Counted from the first letter of the stretch, positions 34,700 to 43,244 are shown. The stretch: 43,244 nt of DNA from Deltaproteobacteria bacterium (GCA_020345765.1 CP070770.1:3184037-3227280); one strand, 5' to 3'. Numbers and translations: made by a program. Notes: generated from the sequence alone by a model not told the origin.

Positions 34700-36064
34700 A
34701 TGAAAGTTATAATTATTGGGGCCGGCGAGATAGGTTTCAATATTGCGAGGAAGCTTTCTTCGGAAAATAAGGATGTAATACTTATTGACAGCTCAGAGGA
34801 AAAAATAAGGAGGGCGCAGGAGTGTCTGGATGTGCAGTGTATCCTGGGGAGGGGGAGCAGACCGGGGATACTGAAGGAAGCAGGGATCGATACTGCTGAG
34901 ATTGTTATTGCCGTTACTAATAGCGATGAGGTAAATATGATTGCCTGCCTTATCGCAGGCTCCCAATCAAAGGTGCCGGTCAAGATCGCTCGGATCCGGG
35001 ATCCGGATTACACCGGTAACAACACCATTTTAGGTAAAGAGCATCTTGGCATTGATTTGGTCATCAATCCGGAAAGGGAAGCTGCCGATAAGATATTACG
35101 TCTTCTGGAAGTTCCCGGGGCTACTGAAATTGTCGAATTCGCCGAAGGGAAGGTTAAATTAGTGGAGTTTCTGGTCGAGCCCGGGAGTTATGTAGCCGGG
35201 AAGAGGCTGAAGGAACTAGACGAAACACATCCTAACCAGCGGGTGCTCATCGCTTCGATATCAAGGGGAAATAAATTGATTATTCCCAAAGGTGAGGATG
35301 CCATTCAGGTGGGAGACCTGGTTTCTGTAGTAACAGTGAAGAATGCCGTCTCCGAGGTTCAGGAGGTGTTGGGGAAGAAGAACGGACGGACAAAGACGGT
35401 AATGATCAGTGGTGTGGGTTTCGTTGGTTTATACCTGGCGCAAAAGTTAGAGGAGAGGGGGCTGAGTGTAAAGGTAATTGAAAACGATGCGGTAAAATGC
35501 TCGGAGTTGGCCGAGAAGCTCAATCGAACGATAGTTCTTCAGGGGGATTCATCCGACCAGTCTTTATTGTTGGAAGAGAATATTAATGAAGTAGATGCTT
35601 TTTTGGCAGTATCCCAAGATGAAGAAGCAAACATATTAAGTTCACTGTTAGCGAAGCGGTTGGGGGCGAAAAGAGTTTATGCCCTGGTTAATAAATCGAG
35701 CTATATGCCGGTTGTTACGACTATTGGGGTGGATGTAATGGTCAGTCCCCGGCTTGCGGCAGTAGGTCGGATCCTTCAATTTGTCCGACGGGGAAGGGTT
35801 CTTTCGGTGGCTCAATTGGATGGTGAGGAGGCAGAAGCCATTGAATTTGTGGCCCTGGAGACCTCGGATATTGTCAATAAACCCTTGAAAAACCTCCGCT
35901 TTCCTAAGGGGGCGATTGTAGGGGCAGTAGTAAGAGGGGAAGAGATTATTATCCCGCGTGGTAATGATTCGATTTTACCAGACGATCGGGTGATTATCTT
36001 TGCCCTCGGGAAGGCTATCCCCAAGGTGGAAAAGGCCCTGACGGTAAAGCTGGAGTATTTTTAG
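34700..36064 (+). CDS. trkA: Trk system potassium uptake protein TrkA
   Basis: The 454-residue cytosolic regulator has two RCK units. Each begins with a nucleotide-binding Rossmann fold: IIIGAGEIGFNIARKL at the N-terminus and VMISGVGFVGLYLAQKL at about residue 233. Each is followed by a TrkA-C domain, for example VEPGSYVAGKRLKEL and LRFPKGAIVGAVVRGEEIIIPRGND. TrkA binds NAD(H)/ATP and gates TrkH. Its stop TAG shares a base with the GTG start of trkH, so the two are translationally coupled. Confidence 0.96.
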   Translation: MKVIIIGAGEIGFNIARKLSSENKDVILIDSSEEKIRRAQECLDVQCILGRGSRPGILKEAGIDTAEIVIAVTNSDEVNMIACLIAGSQSKVPVKIARIRDPDYTGNNTILGKEHLGIDLVINPEREAADKILRLLEVPGATEIVEFAEGKVKLVEFLVEPGSYVAGKRLKELDETHPNQRVLIASISRGNKLIIPKGEDAIQVGDLVSVVTVKNAVSEVQEVLGKKNGRTKTVMISGVGFVGLYLAQKLEERGLSVKVIENDAVKCSELAEKLNRTIVLQGDSSDQSLLLEENINEVDAFLAVSQDEEANILSSLLAKRLGAKRVYALVNKSSYMPVVTTIGVDVMVSPRLAAVGRILQFVRRGRVLSVAQLDGEEAEAIEFVALETSDIVNKPLKNLRFPKGAIVGAVVRGEEIIIPRGNDSILPDDRVIIFALGKAIPKVEKALTVKLEYF

Positions 36065-37509
36065 TGCACTTCCGCCTTATCGGTAATGCTCTGGGAGCAT
36101 TGATATTTTTTATCGGCCTGTCTATGCTCCTCCCCCTCGGTGTTTCCCTAATATATGCCGAGGGAGACGCAAAAGCAATTCTTATATCCCTTTCAATAAC
36201 CACACTATCCGGGCTGGTTCTCTACGGATTAACCAGGGGGACGGTAAAAGAGATAGGCAATAAGGATGGATTTGTTATCGTTGCCTTGGGATGGATTTCC
36301 GCCTGCTTGTTTGGTTCCCTCCCTTATCTATTTTCCGGGAGTCTGGGGGGCTTCACTAACTGCTACTTTGAATCTGCCTCCGGTTTTACCACAACCGGAG
36401 CAACGATAGTCAATTATATCGAAGAACTGCCTCACGGGATCCTTTTCTGGCGTAGCCTTACCCACTGGCTGGGAGGGATGGGAATAATCCTTCTCTCCCT
36501 GGCAATCCTACCATTTTTAGGGATCGGTGGAATGCAGCTTTATCGAGCCGAGGTGCCGGGCCCGGTAATGGACAAGCTGGCCCCCAGAGTGAGGGAGACG
36601 GCCAAGACCCTCTGGAAGGTTTATGTCGGAATATCCGCCCTGGAAGTGGTTCTTCTCTTACTGGGAGGAATGGGGTGGTTTGAAGCGCTCTGTCATACCT
36701 TCGGAACCATGGCAACCGGTGGATTTTCCACCAGGTCTGCCAGTATCGGGTTTTATAGAAGCACCTATTTTGAAATAATAATAATATTCTTTATGCTGGC
36801 GGCCGGGACAAATTTTTCCTTACATTATCAGTTTTTAAAGGGAGAGTTTTCTGCATTCTGGAGGAGTGCGGAGTTTCGTTTCTATATAGCAGTGATATTA
36901 ACCGGTATTACTCTGATCACATTAAATTTACGGTTAGGTTCTCACTATGATCTTTCGGACAGCTTACGATACGCCTCTTTCCAGGTTTCCTCAATCGTGA
37001 CTACTACCGGGTATACTACTGCGGATTTCGGGAGTTGGCCATCCCTTTCTCAGTGTCTCCTGCTGATATTGATGTTTGTGGGAGGATGTGCCGGCTCTAC
37101 CGGGGGAAGTGTTAAATGTTTACGAAACCTTCTTCTCCTAAAGCAGGGATATCGGGAGATTTATCGCCATATCCATCCCCGGGCAGTTGTGCCCATAAAA
37201 CTGGGAGGAAGGGTGGTGCCTTCTGAGGTTATGGAGGGCATTTGGGGATTTTTCCTCTTGTATATGTTCATCTTTATCGTGGCCTCGATCATTATGTCCG
37301 TCCTGGGTCTGGATCTAATAAGTGCCATCGCCTCGGTAGCAGCCTCGATTGGCAATGTTGGTCCGGGATTGGGTTCGGTAGGCCCCTCCAGTAATTATGC
37401 CGATATCCCTTTAATCGGGAAGTGGGTTTTAACCTTCTGTATGCTCCTTGGAAGGCTGGAGATCTATACGGTAATTATCCTCTTGGTACCGGAGTTCTGG
37501 AGAAAGTAA
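36064..37509 (+). CDS. trkH: Trk system potassium uptake protein TrkH
   Basis: The 481-residue inner-membrane protein starts at GTG 36064 and has about ten hydrophobic helices. Selectivity-filter-like loops are seen in ESASGFTTTGATI, HTFGTMATGGFST, TTTGYTTADFG and AASIGNVGPGLG, the four pore loops of the Trk/Ktr family. GGMGIILLSLAILP and GGCAGSTGGSVKC are also conserved. It forms the K+ channel-transporter pore with TrkA as the gating ring. Confidence 0.96.
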   Translation: MHFRLIGNALGALIFFIGLSMLLPLGVSLIYAEGDAKAILISLSITTLSGLVLYGLTRGTVKEIGNKDGFVIVALGWISACLFGSLPYLFSGSLGGFTNCYFESASGFTTTGATIVNYIEELPHGILFWRSLTHWLGGMGIILLSLAILPFLGIGGMQLYRAEVPGPVMDKLAPRVRETAKTLWKVYVGISALEVVLLLLGGMGWFEALCHTFGTMATGGFSTRSASIGFYRSTYFEIIIIFFMLAAGTNFSLHYQFLKGEFSAFWRSAEFRFYIAVILTGITLITLNLRLGSHYDLSDSLRYASFQVSSIVTTTGYTTADFGSWPSLSQCLLLILMFVGGCAGSTGGSVKCLRNLLLLKQGYREIYRHIHPRAVVPIKLGGRVVPSEVMEGIWGFFLLYMFIFIVASIIMSVLGLDLISAIASVAASIGNVGPGLGSVGPSSNYADIPLIGKWVLTFCMLLGRLEIYTVIILLVPEFWRK

Positions 37510-37540
37510 GCGAGTAATCTGTAGAACTGTCTGTTAATTT

Positions 37541-37580
37541 TCCTGCTATTCCTTGCTAATCCCTGCTAATACTTGCTATT
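37541..37580. repeat. Period-10 tandem repeat in a convergent intergenic gap
   Basis: Four back-to-back 10-mers close to CCTTGCTAAT (TCCTGCTATT, CCTTGCTAAT, CCCTGCTAAT, ACTTGCTATT) fill the 83-base gap between trkH and the DUF507 gene. A fifth degenerate unit may lie at 37530-37539. The unit length equals about one helical turn. No function is evident. Confidence 0.65.
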
Positions 37581-37592
37581 CCCTTATATTTT

Positions 37593-38111
37593 TTAAATCA
37601 GGCCCCGGCGTTTCAGGGCTTGCCGGAAGGCCTTCTTATACTCGATGTCCCAGTCAGCGGTTCCCTCCTTTAGGTTTTTTAGCTTACTTCTTGCTTCTTT
37701 GTCCAGTTCATCATCGATATCGAAGTGCTTCTGAAAAATGGAGAAGATTTTGCTTTTCATAAACCGGTCCTCAGTATAAACCTCCTCCACGTGGCTGCCA
37801 ATCATGAAGCTCTGGAGGATCTGATCGATTGCCCACTCGATTCCCTCATCTCCGGTCTTTATTCCTTTTTCTTCCATTAATATTTTCTTCACCCGACCGA
37901 ACTCAGTGGCAGGGATTCCCTTCCGGGCCATCAAATCACTAACCTCTTCGTTGAGCCTCGAATCGGTTTGCAGGTATTCATTCATTACGGCAACTATATC
38001 CTGCGCTACCTCCTCACGATTTGGGGTTTCCACCTCAATATCCCCATCTTTAATCAGTAGGTCAACAATCTCTGTTGCAATCTGGTCAAATTTTTTTGGG
38101 TAGAGTTTCAT
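37593..38111 (-). CDS. DUF507 family protein
   Basis: The 172-residue cytosolic protein begins KLYPKKFDQIATEIVDLLIKDG and contains ARKGIPATEFGRVKKILMEEKG and a C-terminal WDIEYKKAFRQALKRRGLI. These are features of DUF507, an uncharacterised family seen in Aquificae, deltaproteobacteria and candidate phyla. It is rich in charged helices and has no known catalytic motif. It is the last gene of a three-gene minus-strand run, 14 bases after the outer-membrane candidate. No Shine-Dalgarno is apparent. Confidence 0.8.
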   Translation of the reverse strand: MKLYPKKFDQIATEIVDLLIKDGDIEVETPNREEVAQDIVAVMNEYLQTDSRLNEEVSDLMARKGIPATEFGRVKKILMEEKGIKTGDEGIEWAIDQILQSFMIGSHVEEVYTEDRFMKSKIFSIFQKHFDIDDELDKEARSKLKNLKEGTADWDIEYKKAFRQALKRRGLI

Positions 38112-38125
38112 TTAGAGTTCAAGGT

Positions 38126-39409
38126 TCAAAAGATGTAGTACAGGTTTGTAGTTATTCTGTGATACGGGAATTCGTAGAAATCCCGGACAAAAAAGGGCCA
38201 AGAGTAGCTATAGCTGATCGTTATAGGAATTTTAAAATGGAGCAGATTAAACAAGATTTGGGGCTCCAGGTGGTGGACAGATGCGGTCTTGGCCTGTTCG
38301 TTCATAAATTCATCGAAAGACGCCAAGTTGGACTTGTATTCGCTGCGTAAGAAACACATGAATGAATACTTAACCTGGGTGGTAATAAACGGCAAGATAT
38401 CTGCCGAAAGACCGGCATCAAAGAATATTGCATCCCCCGCTTTCTTCTCATAAGTCGGGCCAAGGTCTCTCCAATCTTCCTCCGCCGGTTCTAAAAGCAG
38501 AGCAGTGGTAGTCGGCGAGTCAAGCTTGCCACCAATCTGAATACTGTATTTCTGGCTGGTGAAGAAGATGAAATTATTTAGGGGTTCAGGAAGGAAAATA
38601 TCAAGATCGTTTTCTAAAGAGATTGCCCATCTTCCCGACTCAAATCTACCGCCGTTGGGAATTCCAATGCCGGTGGCTAGCTCAGGACTATAATTGGGAT
38701 CAAGAGGTTCGGAGGTGGGTAGCCTTACTTCGAGATATCCAGCTCCTCCGATCAGGTCAGAGCTATAGTAGCGATACTTCCCGATCAGACTGATGTCCCC
38801 AAATTCAACCCCATCAGTGTGATAATCAACAATCTCCATTCGGTCATATAGGAATTCTGCTGATTCCCAGAATAGCTCCGGGTCAGAGAAATCACCGCCG
38901 AGATATTCTATGTTGGTTAAAGAATCTATTTTGGTAAATTGAAAGTTAACTGCTGAGGTAAAATAGTCGGTCAATCCAACGGCAAAGGCGAGATAATGAT
39001 ACTGGATATTAACTTTCGGGTCAAAATGAAAGCTGTAGGCAACAGGCTCATCATCCGATACATACCCATCCTTATCTCCGATCAAAGGGAACCGGTTCCC
39101 ATTTTTGTCTCTTATGTGAGTAATAGTGACATATGCGTAATTATAGCTTACAATCCCTGACCTCTTGGGGAGTGTAGTGGATATGACCCCTTTAGGGGCC
39201 TCGATCTCATTTACTCTTCTGCGCAAATAATCTAAGTATCCTTCATCAGCTTGGTCCGGTTGGACATCCGGCTCTTCCTCATAAGCGTCGAGGCTGATAT
39301 TCCAGAAATCCTGAGAGAGCGAGGATGAGTCCTGGGCGCTGGTTGCCCGAGTGGTTATTAGGAAGAAGGCCAAAATTAAAATGATACCAACCTTCTTAGT
39401 CCCGATCAT
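38126..39409 (-). CDS. Candidate outer-membrane beta-barrel protein
   Basis: The 427-residue protein has a clear signal peptide (residues 1-~25: basic KK, then a hydrophobic IILILAFFLITT core, ending ATSA before QDSSS). Alternating-residue strands rich in Tyr and Phe run through the mature part, such as YHYLAFAVGLTDYFTSAVNF and FGDISLIGKYRYYSSD. It ends TTNLYYIF, the terminal aromatic typical of barrels inserted by BamA. I do not recognise a named family. A strong AAAGGAGGT ribosome site lies before ATG 39409. It supports a Gram-negative host. Confidence 0.7.
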   Translation of the reverse strand: MIGTKKVGIILILAFFLITTRATSAQDSSSLSQDFWNISLDAYEEEPDVQPDQADEGYLDYLRRRVNEIEAPKGVISTTLPKRSGIVSYNYAYVTITHIRDKNGNRFPLIGDKDGYVSDDEPVAYSFHFDPKVNIQYHYLAFAVGLTDYFTSAVNFQFTKIDSLTNIEYLGGDFSDPELFWESAEFLYDRMEIVDYHTDGVEFGDISLIGKYRYYSSDLIGGAGYLEVRLPTSEPLDPNYSPELATGIGIPNGGRFESGRWAISLENDLDIFLPEPLNNFIFFTSQKYSIQIGGKLDSPTTTALLLEPAEEDWRDLGPTYEKKAGDAIFFDAGLSADILPFITTQVKYSFMCFLRSEYKSNLASFDEFMNEQAKTASVHHLEPQILFNLLHFKIPITISYSYSWPFFVRDFYEFPYHRITTNLYYIF

Positions 39410-39479
39410 AGCTTTACCTCCTTTGTTTGGCGGTTTTGAAACTGATCCAGAACTTCTCGAAGGAATTATTTCGTATTTT

Positions 39480-39899
39480 TTAGGAGAATATGGCTTTCAG
39501 CATACATTTTAAGATAAAGAAAACCTTCTTGGAATATTTCTCGGCATGGAGCATAGCCCCGGTTAATTTCATGGCATCGGTAAAATCTCCCTCGATTGTC
39601 ATTTTTTGATTCGCAATGGCATCTTGGGGATCGAGCTTGCGGGAGAGGACACCTACCGTGGTCTCTATATCCTGGAAGACCATAGAAAGGTTAGGCTCCG
39701 GGTGGAGACCCTTAGCCGCGTTAATATAGCTATCCTTTGTTACGATATATGCGTTGGGGCCGTCGGGCATAACCTTCCATTGGATTACCCGGTCCCAGCC
39801 CTCAAGCTCCTTTCTTACCTCTTCGTCAATTTTGGACATTCCCTCCAGCACGAAGACCATGGTATTGAGTAACAGACTCGCCTGGAATTTACTCGCCAT
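39480..39899 (-). CDS. SCP2 sterol-binding-like domain protein
   Basis: The 139-residue protein contains IQWKVMPDGPNAYIVTKDSYIN, LSMVFQDIETTVGVLSRKLDPQDA and IEGDFTDAMKLTGAMLHAEKY. The TIEGDFTDAMKL part resembles the lipid-cavity end of SCP2 domains, which bind fatty acyl or isoprenoid ligands. The match is by eye and the N-terminal half is less typical. The gene has an AGGAGG ribosome site and the promoter at 39962-39990. Confidence 0.6.
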   Translation of the reverse strand: MASKFQASLLLNTMVFVLEGMSKIDEEVRKELEGWDRVIQWKVMPDGPNAYIVTKDSYINAAKGLHPEPNLSMVFQDIETTVGVLSRKLDPQDAIANQKMTIEGDFTDAMKLTGAMLHAEKYSKKVFFILKCMLKAIFS

Positions 39900-39961
39900 T
39901 TGTTTCCTCCTTATGTTGCCTGCTCCTTTTTGAGTTTTGTTAGTATTTATCCTACTTCGAC

Positions 39962-39990
39962 TTTATAATTTAAACTATTACTTATGTCAA
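39962..39990 (-). promoter_or_regulatory. Sigma70-type promoter for the SCP2-like/OMP/DUF507 run
   Basis: On the minus strand TTGACA (39990-39985), a 17-base spacer and TATAAA (39967-39962). Transcription would start near 39955, about 55 bases before ATG 39899. It diverges from the promoter at 40066. Confidence 0.7.
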
Positions 39991-40065
39991 GCCATTTTTG
40001 AACATGTTTATTAAAACTATTCAACCGGGGAGGGGAATAATTTTAAATTTTCGGCTTTATTTTTA

Positions 40066-40094
40066 TTGACTAAATTAAATCTTATATATATATT
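40066..40094 (+). promoter_or_regulatory. Sigma70-type promoter for the nitroreductase gene
   Basis: TTGACT at 40066-40071, 17 bases, then TATATT at 40089-40094. A strong AAGGAGG ribosome site at 40115-40121 sits six bases before ATG 40128. Confidence 0.65.
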
Positions 40095-40127
40095 TAAATT
40101 TAATCTTTAAATTCAAGGAGGTATGCG

Positions 40128-40676
40128 ATGGAATTAATGGAGGCGATTATGCGGAGGCGGAGCATCAGAAGCTATCGGAGCGATGAGGTTTCGGAGGAGT
40201 TATTAAACAAGATTTTAGAGGCGGCCCGCTGGGCTCCGTCCTGGGCAAACACCCAGTGCTGGGAGTTTATTATTGTTAAGGACAAGCAGACAAAAGAGAA
40301 GCTTGCCGAGACGCTTCCACCCCCGAATCCTGCCCGGGGCGCCCTTAGCACTGCTCCCATTGTCATTGTGGCCTGCGGCAGGAAGGGAAAGGCAGGATTT
40401 TATAAGGGAACGGTTACGACCGTAAAAGGAGACTGGTTTATGTTTGATGTGGCCCTGGCCATGCAGAATCTGACCCTGGCCGCCCATTCACTCGGTTTGG
40501 GAACAGTGCATGTAGGGTTATTTGATTCTCAGAAGGCAGAGGAGATTTTGGGGGTTCCTGATGAGGTTGAGGTAGTGGAGATGACACCCCTGGGCTTTCC
40601 GGATAAGGAGTCCAAGGCACCGCCGAGGAAAGAGCTTAAGGATTTCGTGTTTTATGAGAGTTATGGAAAGAAATAA
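40128..40676 (+). CDS. Nitroreductase family protein
   Basis: The 182-residue flavoprotein begins MEAIMRRRSIRSYRSDEV, the FMN-phosphate-binding RRSxR motif of the family. It continues with ILEAARWAPSWANTQCWEFIIV, VALAMQNLTLAAHSLGLGTVHVG and EVVEMTPLGFPDKE, all standard. Such enzymes are homodimers that use FMN and NAD(P)H to reduce nitro compounds, quinones or other acceptors; the natural substrate cannot be told here. It is a single-gene unit with its own promoter. Confidence 0.93.
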   Translation: MELMEAIMRRRSIRSYRSDEVSEELLNKILEAARWAPSWANTQCWEFIIVKDKQTKEKLAETLPPPNPARGALSTAPIVIVACGRKGKAGFYKGTVTTVKGDWFMFDVALAMQNLTLAAHSLGLGTVHVGLFDSQKAEEILGVPDEVEVVEMTPLGFPDKESKAPPRKELKDFVFYESYGKK

Positions 40677-40739
40677 ATCAAAATAATGTATGAATATTTT
40701 ATTATTGGTATATTAACAATTATTCAATACCTACTTAGG

Positions 40740-40809
40740 TGTAGGGGTGGAACTCCGTGTCCATTCCGCAAAAGGCGGGATTGGGCCGACACAGAGATCG
40801 GCCCCTACA
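40740..40809. repeat. 70-base imperfect palindrome upstream of pgi
   Basis: Perfect outer arms TGTAGGGG (40740-40747) and CCCCTACA (40802-40809) enclose weaker inner arms: CTCCGTGTC against GACACAGAG, then ATTCCGC against GCGGGAT. The outer arms and GC-rich interior resemble GTAGGGGC/GCCCCTAC intergenic repeats that I recall from many uncultured bacteria. It stands out in AT-rich surroundings. No pgi promoter is obvious nearby. Confidence 0.65.
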
Positions 40810-40830
40810 TTCACGCATTATTTGGGTTAA

Positions 40831-42213
40831 ATGATAGTGTGGAGAGATAAATACTGGCAGGAGAGGATGGGTATTTCCCTCCATTTTGCCAACATGATGA
40901 CCGATGCAATCGGTGAGGTGCATGGGATTACAGATGAAGAGCTTGACGGTCTGAAGGCAAGGGGTAAGGCGATTGACCGGGATCTGAGGGAAAGGAGGAA
41001 GGCCGGGGAACTGCCTTTTTACGAACTGCCATATCAGAAATCGGAAGTTAGAAACATTCTTAAAAAAGTAAAGAAAATACAGGATAAATATGATAATTTT
41101 GTAGTCCTGGGAATTGGCGGTTCTGCTTTGGGAGCGAAGGCCCTCCACCTTGCCCTGAGCCATCCCCAGCATAACCTCCTTCCCAAGGGAAAGAGAAAGG
41201 ATGCCCTCCGGCTGTTCGTAGCCGATAACATCGACCCGGAGGGTTTTAAGGCCCTCCTGGACATAATTGACCCGAAAAAGACGGTTTTCAATGTGGTCAG
41301 CAAGTCCGGGGGAACTGCGGAGATAATTGCCCAATTCCTGGTTGTTATCGATCTTCTCAAGAAGAGATTGGGCCGTAAAATGTATAAAAATTATATCATT
41401 GCAACAACGGACCCCAAGAAAGGTGCCCTGCGTGAGATCGCTAACCGAGAAGGGTTCTTGGGCTTCTCGGTTCCTGAGGGAGTTGGCGGCAGGTTCTCGG
41501 TATTTACCCCGGTAGGGCTGCTGCCGGCGGCGGCCGCGGGGATTGATATCGAGGAACTATTGGCGGGGGCGGCCTATATGGACAAACAGTGCCAGGTGGA
41601 TGACCTCCGGGAAAAACCTGCTTATATTGCTGCCGCACTCCAGTATTTAGCGGATGTTAATAAGGGGAAGGCAATATCGGTTATCATGCCCTATGCCGAT
41701 CGGCTCTCCGGGGTAGGTGATTGGTACTGCCAGCTCTGGGCCGAAAGCTTAGGCAAGAGGTATTCCCGAGATAATGAGGTAGTGAATGTCGGTCAAACCC
41801 CGGTAAAGGCCATCGGGGTTACTGACCAGCACTCTCAGCTCCAGCTCTATCTGGAGGGACCTTACAATAAGGTGGTGATATTCATTGTCCCCAAGAAGTA
41901 TAAAAAGGAGGTAAAGATCCCCCCGGCCTATGAAGACATCGAGGCAGTTAACTATCTGGGAGGGCACACCCTTAACGCATTGATTAAAGCGGAACAAGAG
42001 GCGACCGAACTTGCTCTCACCAAAAATAACAGGCCCAACTGGAAGATCTTGCTTCCCGAGATTAACCCTTTCAGTGTGGGCCAGCTCCTCTATTTCTTTG
42101 AGGTTCAGACGGTATACGCCGGGGGGCTTTATAATATCAATCCTCTTGACCAGCCCGGGGTGGAGGAAGGAAAGAGGATTACCTATAGAATGATGGGGAG
42201 GGAAGGATTTTAG
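40831..42213 (+). CDS. pgi: Glucose-6-phosphate isomerase
   Basis: The 460-residue enzyme interconverts glucose 6-phosphate and fructose 6-phosphate. It has VVLGIGGSALGAKAL and VVSKSGGTAEIIAQF, which hold the sugar phosphate, GVGGRFSVFTPVGLLPAAAAG (the first PGI signature region), and a late NPFSVGQLLYFFEVQTVYAG. Length fits the shorter bacterial type rather than the 550-residue E. coli type. ATG 40831 lacks a strong ribosome site. The acyl-CoA mutase gene begins 25 bases later and is probably co-transcribed. Confidence 0.95.
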   Translation: MIVWRDKYWQERMGISLHFANMMTDAIGEVHGITDEELDGLKARGKAIDRDLRERRKAGELPFYELPYQKSEVRNILKKVKKIQDKYDNFVVLGIGGSALGAKALHLALSHPQHNLLPKGKRKDALRLFVADNIDPEGFKALLDIIDPKKTVFNVVSKSGGTAEIIAQFLVVIDLLKKRLGRKMYKNYIIATTDPKKGALREIANREGFLGFSVPEGVGGRFSVFTPVGLLPAAAAGIDIEELLAGAAYMDKQCQVDDLREKPAYIAAALQYLADVNKGKAISVIMPYADRLSGVGDWYCQLWAESLGKRYSRDNEVVNVGQTPVKAIGVTDQHSQLQLYLEGPYNKVVIFIVPKKYKKEVKIPPAYEDIEAVNYLGGHTLNALIKAEQEATELALTKNNRPNWKILLPEINPFSVGQLLYFFEVQTVYAGGLYNINPLDQPGVEEGKRITYRMMGREGF

Positions 42214-42238
42214 TTCTTAGGATGAGGAGGATGAATTA

Positions 42239-43244
42239 ATGAGCAAAACTTTTGATGAAGCAAAGAGTGCCTGGGAGAAGGAGGAATCTGAACAGGAAAG
42301 GACGGAGAGGTTTTCAACGGTCTCCGATCAGGAGATCAAGGCCCTGCAGTTGCCTGATGATATTGAGGGTTTTAATTACGAGGAAAGTCTGGGTTTCCCC
42401 GGTTTCTATCCGTATACTCGGGGAGTACAGGCATCGATGTATCGGGGGAGGCTCTGGACAATGCGTCAGTTCTCGGGCTTCGGGACCGCCAAGGATACCA
42501 ATAAGCGCTTTCACTATCTCCTGAAGCAGGGGCAGACCGGCCTGAGTGTGGCCTTTCATATGCCGACGATCATGGGATATGATTCCGACCATCCCCGGGC
42601 GAAAGGGGAGGTAGGCAAGTGCGGGGTAGCAATCGATACCCTCAAGGATATGGAGACACTATTTGAGGGCATCCCCCTCGATAAAATTACCACTTCGATG
42701 ACCATTAATGCCCCGGCATCGATACTGTTAGCGATGTATATTGCCGTAGGCGAGAAGCAGGGAGTGGACAGCCAAGAACTGGGGGGCACCATTCAGAACG
42801 ATATCCTCAAGGAATATATCGCCCAGAAATCATGGATCTTTCCCCCGAAACCTTCCCTCCGGATAATTACCGATATTTTGAAATATTGTTCGGACAATCT
42901 TCCCCGCTGGAACACCATCAGTATCAGCGGTTATCATATCCGGGAGGCGGGCTCGACCGCGGTACAGGAACTGGCATTTACCCTCGCGGATGGGATCGCT
43001 TATGTCCATGCCGGAATCGAGGCCGGGATCGAGGTGGATAAGTTTGCCCCCCGCCTGTCGTTCTTCTTCAATGCCCACAATGATTTTTTTGAAGAGATCG
43101 CTAAGTACCGAGCGGCTCGAAGGATCTGGGCGAGGGTGATGAAGGAGAGGTTCGGGGCTCAAGATCCCCGATCCTGGATGCTCCGCTTTCATACCCAGAC
43201 CGCGGGCTGCAGCCTTACCGCCCAGCAACCTATGAATAACCTAA
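42239..43244 (+). CDS. B12-dependent acyl-CoA mutase large subunit, isobutyryl-CoA mutase-like (3'-truncated by window edge)
   Basis: The gene starts at ATG 42239, eight bases after AGGAGG, and runs off the window after 335 codons. [37 protein letters not shown] and [12 protein letters not shown] mark the TIM-barrel subunit of the methylmalonyl-CoA mutase family, which rearranges acyl-CoA carbon skeletons using adenosylcobalamin. The residues that set substrate are Phe78 (RQF) and Gln196 (EYIAQK). Methylmalonyl-CoA mutase of Propionibacterium has Tyr89 and Arg207 there; isobutyryl-CoA mutase has Phe80 and Gln198. The spacing of 118 residues agrees in all three. The B12-binding subunit or domain is beyond the edge. 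Family certain; isobutyryl-type specificity likely. Confidence 0.93.
   Translation, partial: MSKTFDEAKSAWEKEESEQERTERFSTVSDQEIKALQLPDDIEGFNYEESLGFPGFYPYTRGVQASMYRGRLWTMRQFSGFGTAKDTNKRFHYLLKQGQTGLSVAFHMPTIMGYDSDHPRAKGEVGKCGVAIDTLKDMETLFEGIPLDKITTSMTINAPASILLAMYIAVGEKQGVDSQELGGTIQNDILKEYIAQKSWIFPPKPSLRIITDILKYCSDNLPRWNTISISGYHIREAGSTAVQELAFTLADGIAYVHAGIEAGIEVDKFAPRLSFFFNAHNDFFEEIAKYRAARRIWARVMKERFGAQDPRSWMLRFHTQTAGCSLTAQQPMNNL

Overview
The window looks like chromosomal DNA from an uncultured Gram-negative bacterium. It has a signal-peptide protein ending in phenylalanine like an outer-membrane barrel, a CheA/CheW/MCP chemosensory operon with PATAN (DUF4388), zinc-ribbon-receiver and HEAT proteins of a kind common in deltaproteobacteria and neighbouring candidate phyla, a DUF507 protein, and a B12-dependent acyl-CoA mutase. 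I cannot place it more precisely by reading alone. No tRNA, rRNA, CRISPR, integrase or transposase was seen, and no stretch over 300 bases lacks a gene.

Region 1 (1-15068) is the remarkable part. It holds nine genes for cobalamin-binding-domain radical SAM enzymes, interrupted only by one alpha/beta hydrolase. Six are close paralogs of about 502 residues: 1-1250 (cut by the window edge), 2400-3908, 3950-5458, 8816-10339 (broken by one in-frame TAA), 10480-11994 and 12118-13623. Three belong to other subfamilies: 5572-7155, 7189-8682 (DUF4070 type) and 13662-15068 (with a CX4CX2C cluster motif). Several have their own TTGACA-17-TATAAT-like promoters. The cluster reads as more AT-rich than the rest of the window and most of its genes lack a Shine-Dalgarno sequence. 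It may be a tailoring locus for a lipid or other hydrophobic product; that is inference.

Region 2 (15230-19869) is a housekeeping run on the plus strand. It opens with a perfect consensus promoter, then a small excisionase-type helix-turn-helix gene, ribE, ribBA, ribH, nusB, a stand-alone M17 aminopeptidase N-terminal domain, and cdsA. Start/stop overlaps suggest translational coupling.

Region 3 (19883-34681) continues in the same direction with a chemosensory system: PATAN-receiver protein, CheY, CheA, ExeA-type ATPase, two CheW, a two-TM MCP, a zinc-ribbon/receiver protein, a HEAT-repeat protein, CheR, CheB, a coiled-coil/GAF protein and a second CheY. No flagellar gene is in view, so an output other than swimming (pili, gliding, envelope or secretion) is possible.

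Region 4 (34700-43244) holds trkA-trkH for potassium uptake, then on the minus strand an SCP2-like protein, a candidate outer-membrane protein and a DUF507 protein. Plus-strand genes follow for a nitroreductase, glucose-6-phosphate isomerase and the large subunit of an acyl-CoA mutase. That mutase carries the Phe/Gln pair typical of isobutyryl-CoA mutase rather than the Tyr/Arg pair of methylmalonyl-CoA mutase. Several intergenic palindromes and a period-10 tandem repeat lie in regions 3 and 4.
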